In this document: positions 11,096 to 24,100 of the stretch, in pieces
How the letters are laid out: every line of letters begins with the position of its first letter
Numbering within the stretch: the stretch's first letter is position 1
From: Panonychus citri
Lineage: Eukaryota > Arthropoda > Arachnida > Trombidiformes > Tetranychidae
Direction of reading: 5' to 3'
Length of the DNA stretch: 64,000 bases
Assembly: GCF_014898815.1 (NCBI RefSeq)
Contig: NW_026515541.1
Span: 2,976,001-3,040,000 of the forward strand
The notes under the pieces: model-generated
Told to the model about the DNA's origin: nothing
The model's database searches: none
What the model saw: the letters and a program-made list of their open reading frames with translations, nothing else
Translations under genes and position numbers: made by a program

Positions 11096-13243
11096 CAACA
11101 GAGGTATTCAAACATATAGGAAACTACAAATTTCTCACTTGTTGGTATTACGGTTTCATATCCTAAAGCGTAAACAAGGAAAAAGGTACTGAGGTTCAAA
11201 AGGAAAGAACGAAATTTGTTTAGGAAGCTTAATCAATTTACTTCAATTTAGCTTGGATAATAATAACACCCTTTGAGTTGATTTATGTGGTTTAGTGGTA
11301 CAAACAACAGTAAACCAACAAAATTCAACGTAATTGAACCGAATGAGAGAAAAGAATAGTTTGAAGAGGAAAGTTATCACAAAGTACCTTGAGCATCTTA
11401 TTAGATAATAATCAGGACACAAGAAAACCCGATTTTAGGTGAAAATAAAGAAGAAACGAGATTTTCATGTCTAATTCATTACCAAGTGAGTAGAATATCA
11501 AATTCCCCTTCCAATTTATGTTCTCTTCTTTTTCCTGTAACCCTTTATTTTTTTTTCTCTCCCTTTCTTTCCTCTCTTTTCTCCGTCTTCTTTTCAACAC
11601 TAGTAATCAGATTGTGAATTATAACACAATTTAATTGTAGTTTCTTTTTTCTCTTTTCTGTACTCATGCAGTTCTTAGCGATATAAAGCAAGTGTGACTA
11701 TCATCACCATAAAATAACAACAACAAGGTTAACCAAAATGTACTTTTAACACACTTACAGTTGCTAACTGAGCAAATTGGATAGACCAGTGGAGGGAAAT
11801 GATAATAATGGAAACAAAGGATTTTCTATGGGAAGATGATTGTTTTGATGATGAATTAAGTCAATTAACATACACACACTCACACTAAATAATAGGCAAC
11901 GTTTATGTTTAAAGGAACACAAAGAAACTCAATCAATTTGAATAATCTCAATGGGATCTGTTGTGGAAACGATTATCAATATTTGAAGGTTTACAATTAA
12001 ATTTCAATAATCTCAGGATCCAGACATCGTTAAATTTGGGTTGATTAAGTTTCGTTTCATTCAATCTCAATAACAACAACAACAACAACAATCAAATGCA
12101 ACAATTTTAACAAGGAGAAGCTCAACAATCAATCAAGCAAATTGGAGACAAAAATGAGACAAGCATCCATATCAACCAGCAAATCAAATCAAGTTCAACT
12201 TAAATATGACAATTTAGCGGTGCTATAAATACATGTATATTTTATAATCAGTTCTCTCTCTCTCTCTCTCTCCCTCTCTTTCTCTCTCACACATACACAT
12301 CATACCGATCAAATATACACACACATATAAACCTTTTTCTCCATCAACGCGTTGGATTCGCATTCGCACGCTTCGCCGGCTAAACCAGTCAAATTGTCTC
12401 TAAATTAAGAAAAGTAACATACCAACTTTCTATTATAATTGTGTCTCAAGAGCTGATTGATCGACTGCATAAAGAAAAGGAGAGAGAAAAGATTCACCAA
12501 TTGAATGTGCTTGAGAAATTGTGCCAATTACTATTAGTTGCAGGGTTGGAATCAAGTAAAGAAGGAGAATCAACAACAAGAAGAACCTGAAGAAAACAAA
12601 TAATAAGATGGAATAAAGAAAAACAATCAAAGGAAAAAAGGCCAAAGGAGTAGCGTTATGAATGCAACAATTAAATTGTGGACCAAAAAATGAATGGCCT
12701 TGAATTGTTTTTCTCTTCTTATCCCTTTTCTTTTAATCGTAAGGGAATATATCAATTGTTTTCCAACTGGTTAACCTTCAAGGTCTTGATAATCTTGCTG
12801 AGCGCTGTTTCGTTCTCGTATTTACTAATAATCTTACCTGTTGTGGTTATTACGAACGTAAATAACATCTACTTAATATACAGAACGTAACATTTGTTAT
12901 CATGATAATAACATTATTATATTAGCAACAAAATGTATCAAAAAAGTGAGTTGAAAACGTAAACACTATTAACCTGTTGCCGGTTTTTGATTGTTATCCA
13001 AATTGATGAGAAATGATAAGTGAAAATTTGATTAATTACTATTGTATTGGATCATCTTACTTATGATTTCATTCTTTGATCATTTTTTTCTTCTCATATC
13101 TTCATGTTTCATGATATTAACTATTATTCTCTTTTTTCTCATCCTAATTGCAGAATCAACCGAGAGAAAGAAAATTTTTATTGGAATTGAACTTTTTTTT
13201 CCATACCCATTGAAATCCATTGACGAGATTCTTGTTGATTATA
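11096..13243. other. Spacer with a CT microsatellite, no gene seen
   Basis: Low-complexity DNA without a supported gene. Holds an imperfect (CT)n tract at about 12253-12288 and a short CpG-rich block at 12345-12380. Longest frames here are hydrophobic low-complexity translations of T-rich tracts. Confidence 0.45.
12253..12288. repeat. (CT)n microsatellite
   Basis: About 36 bases of CT dinucleotides with a few interruptions, followed by ACAC-rich sequence. Confidence 0.85.
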
Positions 13244-13390
13244 AAGGGTGTGTAGTTTAAAAAGTTCCCTATGAGATTAGATAAAAGAAATTTTATCTTA
13301 CCTTAAATGATGATAATGGTCAATGTGGAGATAAAGATGATGTGATTCCGATGAAGGTGAAAATGAAGATCAAACAAAACAAACAAACAA
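13244..13390 (+). repeat. Left terminal inverted repeat of the mariner-type element
   Basis: 147 bp, the reverse complement of 14042-14188 with one mismatch (GATC here against GACC in the other copy, near the inner end). Confidence 0.9.
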
Positions 13391-14020
13391 CTAAAGGTCG
13401 AAGGCGAAATGATCACCTTTTCTCTCCAAACATTTATTTATTCTCTTGGCAAAATTTTCAATCGTATTGCTTAACATCGACGATGTTACAGTCAAAAATT
13501 GTTCTTTTATCAAAGATTTCAATTGAGTGAGTGTCTTCGGGTTTCGCTGTCGTACCCATATTTTTTTAATATCGATTTGATTGAACTGGATCATTTGTTT
13601 CATCCGGTAACAGAACAAAAATCTACCGTTAATCTGATTCATATTCAGCTGTTGCCCTTCAGTGGGTTTATATGGAAACAAGTTGTTTTTTTTGAATATG
13701 TTATGGATGGATTTGAATGAGTTCCCTGTAACCATCGCCGTCCGTCTGATTGAAACTGTTGGATCCTCTGTAACCATCGCCATCACCTGGTCCTCATTTT
13801 TTGATTTCCTTTTCCTTTTACTCTTCACATTGGAAACTGATCCTGTCCTCATGAACTTTGTAACCAACTTAAGCATTGCTTTTTTACACATATTGTTCAA
13901 GCCATTAGATGATAAATCATGATTAACAGAACGACATCGATCTTCATCATTACTATACACACGAAAATTCATAAGATATGAGACTACAACTTGAATTCTG
14001 GTCTTAATTTTTTGATTCAT
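13391..14020 (-). CDS. Internally deleted mariner/IS630-type transposase, 209 aa
   Basis: The ATG at 14018-14020 opens a 209-residue frame that ends TAG at 13391-13393, exactly at the inner edge of the left inverted repeat. Residues about 35-135 resemble the helix-turn-helix N-terminal part of arthropod mariner-like transposases: a first helical unit, the linker KFMRTGSVSNVKSKRKRKSK, then EDPTVSIRRTAMVTGNSFKS and the typical HNIFKKNNLFPYKP. Residues about 160-209 resemble the extreme C terminus (KTLTQLKSLIKEQF, NTIENFAKRINKCLERKGDH). The catalytic DDE domain expected between them, roughly 160-190 residues, is absent, and the frame stays open across the junction near residues 140-160. The product could still bind inverted repeats and might act as a repressor or be simply a relic; this is inference. 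Confidence 0.78.
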   Translation of the reverse strand: MNQKIKTRIQVVVSYLMNFRVYSNDEDRCRSVNHDLSSNGLNNMCKKAMLKLVTKFMRTGSVSNVKSKRKRKSKNEDQVMAMVTEDPTVSIRRTAMVTGNSFKSIHNIFKKNNLFPYKPTEGQQLNMNQINGRFLFCYRMKQMIQFNQIDIKKIWVRQRNPKTLTQLKSLIKEQFLTVTSSMLSNTIENFAKRINKCLERKGDHFAFDL

Positions 14021-14041
14021 TTTGTTGAAACTGATCACTTA

Positions 14042-14188
14042 TTGTTTGTTTGTTTTGTTTGGTCTTCATTTTCACCTTCATCGGAATCACATCATCTTTA
14101 TCTCCACATTGACCATTATCATCATTTAAGGTAAGATAAAATTTCTTTTATCTAATCTCATAGGGAACTTTTTAAACTACACACCCTT
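14042..14188 (-). repeat. Right terminal inverted repeat of the mariner-type element
   Basis: 147 bp, inverted copy of 13244-13390. Confidence 0.9.
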
Positions 14189-14190
14189 TA

Positions 14191-17100
14191 TTTAATATAC
14201 TTGTTGAAATGTTGTAAATATTACGCTTCAAGTTGATTGCTGATTCTTTCAAATCGCAATCAATAATAATGGAGATGATGATGATAACTCTGTAACTTGA
14301 GAGATATCATCATGTGATATTTTTTTAATACTCATTTTTTTTTCCTGATGTAATGTTGCCCATGTAATGATAATAATTATCATCGTTCTGATCGTTATAT
14401 TGTTATTATTGTGAATAACATTGATTACTGTTAATCAATTATGGTACAAACATGTTGGTTCTTGTCTATCTCTCGACGTGATGTAATTGTGATTAACTAA
14501 TTGTTGGCTCCAGTTGTTGTTTTTCAATTTTTCATCAATTTTGTCGTCTCTCTATTATTATGGTATCACAATTAACTCAATCAGGCAAAACAATACGTCG
14601 ATCATAATAATCATCTCATTTGGTGTTAATTTTTTAGCTGTTGGATCAAGAAAAATATCGAGAGAGAGAGAGAGAGAGAAAGATAAAAATATCAAATTAA
14701 TTACAGTTAATCGAGATCAATAGACGATAATAAGCAATTGATTAAGAGTTAAATTAACAATCAACTTATTTGGTTACATATTTATTTTAATACTTCCTGC
14801 TATTCAGTTGCTGTCTTATCATACAAACAAAAAAACAACAAAGTTGATTGTATAATTTGTTTGATTATCAATTGTATAAAATGATTAGTTTTTAATCAAT
14901 TGATAATCAAGAGTTTTGTTTAGACAATTAACCTTTGCTTATATTACTATTAAGGTAACACTTTTAATCCAATCAATCTGATAGTTGTGATAAAATTAAT
15001 TCAGTCATATGTTATAACTATTAATTAACTACTTGGGTACTTTACCTTGATGATTAGTTGATTAGTTTTACTTTATCTTTACTAGTTAATTACTAGATTT
15101 ATAAATACCCATGATTAGATAATTGTTGTTGAGATTGTCAATGAGAATCAATTTTGTAAATACAATTTTTGGCTTCTAATTACATCGCAATTATCACAGT
15201 GATTAAGACAATTAATTGAGATAATCTTTGTCTTATTTTTTCAAAGAATCACTGAAATTAATTAAATTGTTACTTGAATATTCAATTTAGCCTTGCAATC
15301 AATTCAATAAACCATCAGATGGCTAATTGTTGCTAACAATTAACCACAATATAAAACATTATAATAGTAGTAATTTATTAATTGCTAAAATTTTTCGTCT
15401 TTGTTGAGCTTATGATTTATAACAACAATCAAAAAAGTCAATGAACTACTAAATTGATTACAATTAATAAAACAGTAATTAAGCTTAACAATCCTGAGTA
15501 AAATTTAATTACTCAGAGAAAACTGAAAAACAGTAAAGTTAATTAACATGCAACGAATTGTGTTTTAAAAGCAAAATTTGATGTAACAATTAATTGATTG
15601 TCTTGATTAATTGTCCAGAGCAAAAAGCAATTTTTCCGTTTGCAATTAAATTATTTTCACTTTGTTGATTTACAATTAGATAACCAAAAATCGTTCTGAA
15701 AAGAAAAGATAATTAATTGTTGTTGGTGAGAAGATTGATTAACAATTAATTGTTTCTAATTAGTGTTATAAATATGATTGTTAAATTCAATTGTTCAAAA
15801 TCAAATCAAGTTCAAACTTTATATACATTTTGACCTTTTGCACCTTCTTTGCATGTTGACCAGGAAAAAGTAAAATGATTAACTTAATCAAAGTTAATTG
15901 CTGTTTAGTGTGAGTGTATGAATTAAATGACCCTTTGCTTTTTACCTTTTAAATTAATCTTTTACCTGATTAAGTTGATTATTATTTATATTTTCACTTA
16001 AATCAACTTTCCTTGTTTAAATTGAACCTTATTATTAAATTGTGATTATGATTGTTCAATATTAATCCACAATTAAATTCACTGATCATAAAATTGTCAC
16101 CAGTAGAGTAAAACTTGATTGTATTTTGATCAATTGATTAAACGTCCAACTGGTTGATTGCTTTGGGATTATCAATTGTTTGGATTGTTGTTGTTGTTGA
16201 TTATTTGGTTTTTCTTAATCACTCTGATTAAGATGATTATCAAAACAAATCCAAGGTCAATTTGATTATGGTCAATTCAAGGTTAAATTGTTAAACCTGT
16301 CGTTAGCAGCAATTAACGATCCAATCTAATCCAATCCAATTTTTTTCCTAAGAAAAATTGTTTAATTGTCACAACAATTAAGATGAAACTGTTCCAGAAC
16401 GAGAAAGTTATTTAATTGGTAACTTTTAATTGTTTTTGATATAACATTAAACGACCAATTAACGATTATCATTATCATCCACCAGCAACGATTAACAATT
16501 AACTTTAATCACAAATTTAAGACTCTGAAAAAAAAGTAGAAAATTTTAGTTTATAATTAGATTTAAATTGTTGTTGGTTAGTTAACTTTCAATTGATTAA
16601 GTTAATCATTTTCCTTTTATGTTTATAATGTTGAATTAATTATTAATTAAATTAACCAGAAATAAATTGTATACTTTTTCATAGGTTAACAGATTAATTA
16701 GCAATTAATTTCAATTGTTTCAAGCAATTTAAATGCAACAACTTGAATCAATATTATTTGATTAACACTTTTTCTGTTGCAATTAAAAAGCAAATTGTTA
16801 ATTTGACAGAAAACAAAGTTAATCACAATTAAGCAATAGACTGAATATTGAAAAATATCACTGATTTTGTTTTACCAAATCAAATCAGTTCATTATACAT
16901 TAATTGTTAATTGAAATGGTAACAATTAAACAAAAGTACAACCTTAATTGTTGGTGTAATATATAAATTATTTATCTCAATACAAAGTTAACCTAATAAT
17001 GATTTCTTTTTTTGGTTCGACAATTTGTTGATTTACTAATTGTGATTGTTAACTATTATGATAAAACAAATAAACTAAATTAGGGAATTAACTATAAATA

Positions 17101-17292
17101 CAACTTTACACTAACTATTACCAATCAACAATTTAAATATAATATAATAGACATAATCATTTGTTTAATGATTATAATCAAAAGTTAACCTTGAAAGTTG
17201 ATGTAATTTTGATTCTTAATTTAAAACAATTAAGAAAATAAAATTAGATAGAAAATAAATAAAAAAATTTCTTTCTCTCTTTTTGATTTAAC
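14191..17292. other. AT-rich spacer, no gene seen
   Basis: Extremely AT-rich with dense ACAATTAA/TTAATTGT words and a (GA)8-like run near 14662-14680. No coding frame, RNA gene or element ends were recognised. Confidence 0.5.
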
Positions 17293-17295
17293 TAA

Positions 17296-18176
17296 GGCTC
17301 GTATTCACCAACCGAGATCTAGCTTAACTCTGAGATTAAATCAGCTGAGTTAAACTTAACTGTTTCACCAATTAAAATTAAAATTTGATTTGGAATCATA
17401 GCTAAGCGAAGATTTCTAAAACTCTCAATCAAAAATTTGCATTTCACCAACCGAAATCAATTAAGTCGAGATTTAATTGTTGTTTCACCAAGTGAAATTA
17501 GCCTAATCTGATTCAAGATTTTTAGCTAAGTGGTGATCAAAAATTAATCTTGGTAATTACCAAGATTAAATGCTGATTTCGACTTTTTTTCTCTCTTTTT
17601 TCTTAATTTTTTTTAGATTAACTCTTTTTTCTCGAATTTTTTTTTGATGAATGGATTAATATAACAATTTTCTATTATTTTCCTACAATTTTCGCTAGCG
17701 TAAAAAATATTTTTTTTTCCACAAAAATCGTAATGAAGATTTTCAGAAAACATGATCAGTATAATCATTTAATTTGTTAATTGTTTGGAAATTAATCTGA
17801 ATTTCAAGTCTTTTCCATGAATATTAAATTATTTTTATCATCTTCCAATTGCCCGCTTTTATCTAAAGAGCGAAATGTTTACATTGCTGTTACCGTTGTT
17901 ATGTTTGATGATCAGTTGATGATAAAAATTAATTAAAAATTAGGGGTAAAAAAGAAAAAATAGGGAAAAAATGAAAAAACACGCCTTTTTAGGGACAATT
18001 TCCTAATTAAATAAAAATTTAAATGATTTAAGATCTACTTGATTTGATTTGCGAAATCAAGATCTTGGGTTCAACTAATCCAACTTGGTGAATACACTTT
18101 GCGATTTAATCTTCCAATCAATTGATCTTTGGATCAATCGATTTCAGCTTCTAATCTCGGTTGGTGAATACGGGCC
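17296..18176. mobile_element. PIF/Harbinger-like MITE
   Basis: An 881-bp element with ends GGCTCGTATTCACCAACCGA on the left and the inverted GGCCCGTATTCACCAACCGA on the right (one mismatch in 20), flanked by the 3-bp duplication TAA (17293-17295 and 18177-18179). A TWA target duplication and GGCCCGTATTCAC-type ends fit the PIF/Harbinger superfamily. There is no coding frame, so it is non-autonomous. Just inside the left end the word TTTCACCAA recurs at about 17363, 17442 and 17483, and TTGGTGAATACAC recurs inverted near the right end at about 18086, which looks like subterminal transposase-binding repeats. Superfamily assignment rests on ends and target site only. Confidence 0.75.
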
Positions 18177-21100
18177 TAAAAAAATTTCAAGTTTAAATCA
18201 AATGATTAACAAAAATTGGCGGTAAATTATTAACTAATAATATTAACGATGACAGTTCAATGATAATTGTTAGGTCACTTTTGTAGTTGTTTAGATTGTT
18301 GATTGATTGGAAATCAATTGATTTCCAACAGTGAATTAACTTTTGAAAGTTAATTGTTCAACAAAAATAAAAGGCTTACCCATTTAATTTTCAATTAAAC
18401 TGTTCAGATTAAGATTATGGAGTTTAATTGTTGAGATGGATTTAGAAGTTAATCAAATTTATCAAGTTTTCCTTTCCTTTAGGGATCATCAACTGATGGA
18501 ATCTGTTAATTGTTGCAATCAGGCTTAATGATATTCCCTAATAGCGTTAAATTGACCTTGGATCTGAAAACAAAGAAATAGAATTAAATTAACTATTAAT
18601 AAACGATGATGACAACAATATGATACAACGTAAATTAATTAATTCGAACCGCTTAGCAACAGAAAAAATCTAATACAATTTTCGCAATTAGCAAGGGCTA
18701 GAAAATGGACCATTAATTGTTCCTTATGACAATTCAATTAGAAATTAGATTTACTCTGATTGTGCGATGAATAATCTCAATTGGTTATTGAATAATTAAT
18801 CGCAGTGACACTGATGACAAACACGATGGATTAGCTTATTTACACTAATCAACCACCAACAGATAATCAAAGTTTCTCAGTATAATGGACTGGAACAATT
18901 AAGAGGTTCGGGTTGACTTTAAATCCACTCGTTTCCATGAATTTCTCAGAACTCATCATCGTTTGTTGTTGTTTTTTTTACCAACATTTCCTCTTCTTCT
19001 TGTTTACTTCATTTGTTTAGCTGTTTCTCTAACGTCTTGTCTTCCTTTCTTGATGAAAAAAAAGCAAAATTACACACAAAGAACATTAATTCTAGTTACT
19101 AACCCGCCTTAGAATTACCTTGTTTTTTTTTTGGTTCTAAACATGAGATATTCGTATATGACTTTTACTGCCTCTTCTCAGCTTGAACAACCATTAGAGA
19201 AACGTTCTGGTAACCAAATCAATAGCAACAACTTGTGGGTCGACAATAAAAGGATATGTATCATCCTACGAAAGAGATGACAAGAGAAACACCAACATCA
19301 CCTTCAAAAGAACAAAATAAACATTAGTAATCAAATAGTGGAAATACATTGACAGCCAATACCAAAGTGAATTTAATGAAGGAAACAAGAGAAGAAAAAA
19401 AATCTCAGTAACCAAAGAGTAAAACTTACCAATTTGATTGTGGAAAAAAAAACCGACACCATTTGACCATCGACAAAGTAACTGGATTAATTTGCACCAG
19501 AACAAAACAACCAACAGGTAACAATCAAGTAATTTGATAGACCAAATCAAGGTATCAAAGTGTTTAATCACAATCTAAATAGAAAAAAAAGAAACAAAGG
19601 AAATGATGTAAACAATAAGAAGAGAAACAAAAATGGCGACTATGGGAAAAGAATCAAAGAGAAATCAAATGTCCATATTTAGATGAAATTAACACAGAAA
19701 ACGAAAACCATAGAGTTTAATCAACCCACAATTAAATTAATTCCCAATTGTGGTAACACTGATTAACTAACAATACAAAAGAATAGGTAATAATTGTAAC
19801 AATTAACCTTCATAAGAGATAAATGCAAACTCATCTCTTTGTTTTCCAATTAATTTGGTGGCAAAAATTAAGGGAACGTTAGTTAGTTTCATATGGAAAA
19901 TAATTCTTTAGTTGATTAACCTTTACGATGTTAATTGTGATTAAAAAGTTTTCTCTTCTCAACCTAAATCAATGATTCCCAAGTTAATTTGAAGAAAAAT
20001 TAGTTAAATTGTAACAGTTAATTGTTGGAATAACAACTTAACGTATAAACAGTTAATTGATTAGTTGAAATTAATATCAACTGAATTGAGATGATTACGT
20101 TGATGACAAATTTATAAGAGAGGGATAGAGATGACCTTCAATTTGATTATCATCATAATGATTAAAAACATGATCATTAAAATCAACTGATGTAAGCGCA
20201 CACACAATCAACATAAACAGACAATTAAAGTTTAATATTAATAGAGTGAATCGGAATCATGATTATTATGCTGATCATTATGATCATCATGATGATCAAA
20301 CAAATGAATAAAAAGTTAATCATTGGAATCACATAACCTTTATTAAGTATATTGATGATATTGAGAGAGACAATTTATTAATCCAGTTGACTTGGGAATT
20401 GAATTACTTGTTTACATAACAACAATTAGGGAAACAGTTTCACAATTAAATTAATTTTCGAGCTAAAAATTGATATTTACTTACCTGATAAAAGATCAAC
20501 TTTATCTCCTAATCAGTTGAGATTCTATTGATTGTTGATGGTGAAAGTGCAATCAAGGTTTATCGGTCAATTTATTAATTAGTTTTCTACAATCAAATCA
20601 ATCTATTAATTGAATAGAATTAAAAAAAAGTGAAATTTTCTTTCTATCAAAGGTCATCTTTATGTTTACATTTTTTTCCTCAATAAACTTTTTTTTTCAT
20701 GTCGAGGTTAATTTAGTATTCAAATTATCTTATATATATTGTTGAATTAATGAAGAAATTGAGAAAATTTCTGTTGTGTTCAATGAACAAATCAGTAAAT
20801 CACATTAAGTGTTAATTATTGACATTAATGTTTTGAGGATTAGATTTTTTTTTTCTTCTCACAAAGACAAAATTTCAATATCAATGAACTTTTTTTCTCC
20901 TCACTCTCATTATAAACAGCAAACTACACAATTAAGTTAATTGTTGTAACTGATTGTGTTGGCAAGAGTTGAAACAATTCGATTGAAAAATCAATTTTTG
21001 GCAAACAATTATCTTTTCATTTTGCCTTCTTCAAATGTGAAATTTATGACTCCTTTTACCCAGAAATAGAGAGATGATAATGAATGATGATGATTGGAAA

Positions 21101-24100
21101 AAGATGATGATGAGAGTCACCGATAAAAAACAATAGCGTTCATTGACTTTATCCATGCGATCTTATTGAAACAATTTAAACAACTTTCTCCTGACAATTA
21201 GTTAACAGCATCCGGTTTTAATTGTTGCAGTTTTAGTGAAACCATCTAGTTCCTTTGACAATAAATCTTTCTCCACAGTTCCTGTTAATTTGTAATAGCA
21301 AACAAACAACATGATTAGTTTGTTTACGAATTTATTTTGCTTTGTTTTTCCTTCTTTCCTTTCATAGTAACTGGAACAACCACTGACCATTAAAATGATA
21401 GAGATGATGGTTAGTAAATTGTTTAACCCATTTTGCCTCCTGGTGGAACGTTATTACGAATGATCATCATGATAATCAACCAATGGATGACAGTTAAATG
21501 TTTAAATTAGTTGCTCATGAGAGGTTTGTGATAGATGAGAAAACTGGTTGATTCTCTTACTCAAGACACTGTGAAAATGAGGAAAGAAAGTGCAACAAGT
21601 TGGTGAGAAAATTGAGTAAGAATGAGAGTAGAAAGAGAGAAAAAATTAAGGTGAAGAAGAGATTATATGGTAAAGATGATGATAATGATGATGATGATGA
21701 AGAAAAGTAAGTCAGTGAGAGTTTTTTATGTGCCAATGAAAGTGAAATGTTCTACTGCCATTAAAAGCATCCCAGTTGATGTTGTTGTTGTTGTTGTTGA
21801 TGGTGAAGCGAAAGTAATTAAAGGAATTAAATTGTTAGCCTTTAAGCCAAAAATAAGGTTTTCCAGCCAAGTGTTAAGAGAGCTCAATGCTGGCATAGTT
21901 ATTAATTGATGTTGATCTGGTTGATGATCATGATGATGATTAACTTGACGATGAGGTAAAGTTTTAGGTGAATATTAAAAAAAAGGGAAGCGACATTGTA
22001 AACATGAGCCTTGTTGATTTTGATGAAGATGATGAAGGTGATCCTGTTGATGTGTCCCAATCACAATAATAACCATTTACCTAAAATTTAAATTGACTGC
22101 GTTTCACTCTGATATTTATGTACCAAAATCTGGTCAAACCGGTATTCGTAACGGGAACGTTAGTTGGCTGGGTTGATAGTTAAGGAATCATTGCTTTCCA
22201 ATAATTATTATTAGTGTTATTATATTACTAATAACATCATCATCGTCCATTATGTATTATATTCCCGAGAAAATTGGAAGCTAATACTTTTTTTTCTCGT
22301 TTCTTCCACTGACAAGTTATCGTTTTTCCATTCCCTTGACCCTCATTTGTAGTGAGAGAGAAAGAGAGAGGGAAGAGGATCTTCATCATTGCAACTTAGT
22401 TTTTTTATATGTTTATATTTCCTTTACGATCCACGCCTAGGAGCATTTTTCATCGGCAAAAGTAGCCCAGGTTATTATGATGCCTTAAAGGTAAACATTG
22501 TTGTTGTTTTTTTTTGATGGTGATGTTGTTGCTATAGTGGAAACAAATCAAGGTCCGCTGGAAGTGGAAGTCTTTTTTGCTACTAGTTATTAATACCGTT
22601 GAAAAACTGGATACCTGGGAAAAGAGACTGATTAAAGCACATGACGTTTTAGCTCCTTCGTTAACTTTTCTTTTTTATCTTCACCACAATCTCGAAAGTT
22701 CTTTCCTTTTTTCTTGATATTCTTATCGTTTTGTCTCGTAGTTCTCTACTTTTTCTCTCCATCTTCTCTTTGCTTGAAGTGAGAGGGAAACAAATTTTAC
22801 CTCTTGCTTGATGATGATTCGTTTTCTCTTTGTATTTTACCATAACTTCTCTGTCCTATTGGGTAGATAAAATTTCAATGGATGTTTTTCATGTTGAACA
22901 TTTTGTTCTTCAATCCACTTCACAGAGATGATTTTCTTCTTCTTCTCCTATTATCAACAGCACGTACATCCCATTGAATTTCCTTATATCTATTTTTCTC
23001 TACTCGTGTAATAGGAAAATAAGATGACTTCATTCAAAAGATGAGATTCCATCCAATCATCAAGTAAAAAATCACCACACCGTTAACCCAAACTGGTGAC
23101 TTACAAAACGATCATGCAAACTGAACCATCAGAATTTAAGTATCCATACTCTGGGTACTTTATTTATAGTCAATTGACATAAATTTCAATTACTACGCTC
23201 CATGTTTCCATCATCATCTGTAAGGAAAAAGAGATAGAGAAAAAAAAAGGAAAAAGGGTTGATTAATTTCCATTGAAACGCTTATCAAACCAAAGAGATT
23301 GTAAATGAGAGAAAGAGAGAAAGATACATGGCGAACATGATGTAGGGATAGGGAAGAAGACGGAGAAATAGTTGTCATTTCAAATTAACAGATTACCAAC
23401 ACTTTCTATTTGATAATCATAATAATAATTTTCTATTTCCTGCTTTACTTAACAAACAAAGGAAAATACAAGTAGCAAAAAAAAGGAAAGGGAAGAAGAA
23501 AAGAGAATTGAAAAAAAATCTTATCCCGTTAAAGGAAAGAAGAAAAATTAAGATGAGAAATTGTTGGGAAATCAGATTGTTGAATTTCCATTGAACACTA
23601 ATTAAGGTGAAGATTAAATTGATTTAATTTAATTAACAAGGAAAAAGAAAAGATAAAAACAAATTGGGTTAATTTTTATTCTCCAACTTTTAGAATCCAA
23701 AATTGGGATTAAAAAAGAATTAAAATTCTGCCATCTTTCGGTTCTTTCAGTAAATTGACATTTTCTTTTCTTTTCTTCGACAAAGTCAACCAATTAATTG
23801 GTTTTTCTTTTGTTTTTAATTCTCTTTTCTAATTAATACAATTGTGTTTATCTATTTTTTGTTATTTATTTTTTATCTATGACAATCTAGGCCTTTTAGT
23901 AATTTGTCTCGTTAATTAATGTCACCAAGTGATGATCAGTTAATAAGAAATAAAGGAAACACTTGAATCTTGTATTTCAAGTAGAGTGACTTATGTGTTT
24001 GTTTATAGAAAAGCGTCTAACTTAATTATTAAGAAGACTAATTAAATTGTATGTTTTGTGTTTTATCGTTTAATTGTTGTTGTTATATTAATAAATTGAT

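Larger units (their letters stand above)
13244..14188. mobile_element. Tc1/mariner (IS630)-type DNA transposon, non-autonomous derivative
   Basis: A 945-bp element bounded by 147-bp terminal inverted repeats that start AAGGGTGTGTAGTTTAAAAA and flanked on both sides by TA (13242-13243 and 14189-14190), the target duplication of the Tc1/mariner/IS630 superfamily. The two repeats differ at one position by my reading, which suggests a recent insertion. The 651 bp between the repeats are almost entirely filled by one open frame on the minus strand that encodes an internally deleted transposase. Without the DDE catalytic core the element cannot move by itself, but it could be mobilised by a full-length relative. 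Confidence 0.88.

Noticed and set aside
19266..19571. A 101-codon minus-strand hydrophobic frame.
   Set aside because: Composition is that of AT-rich DNA read in a T-rich frame; no Kozak start, splice or family support.
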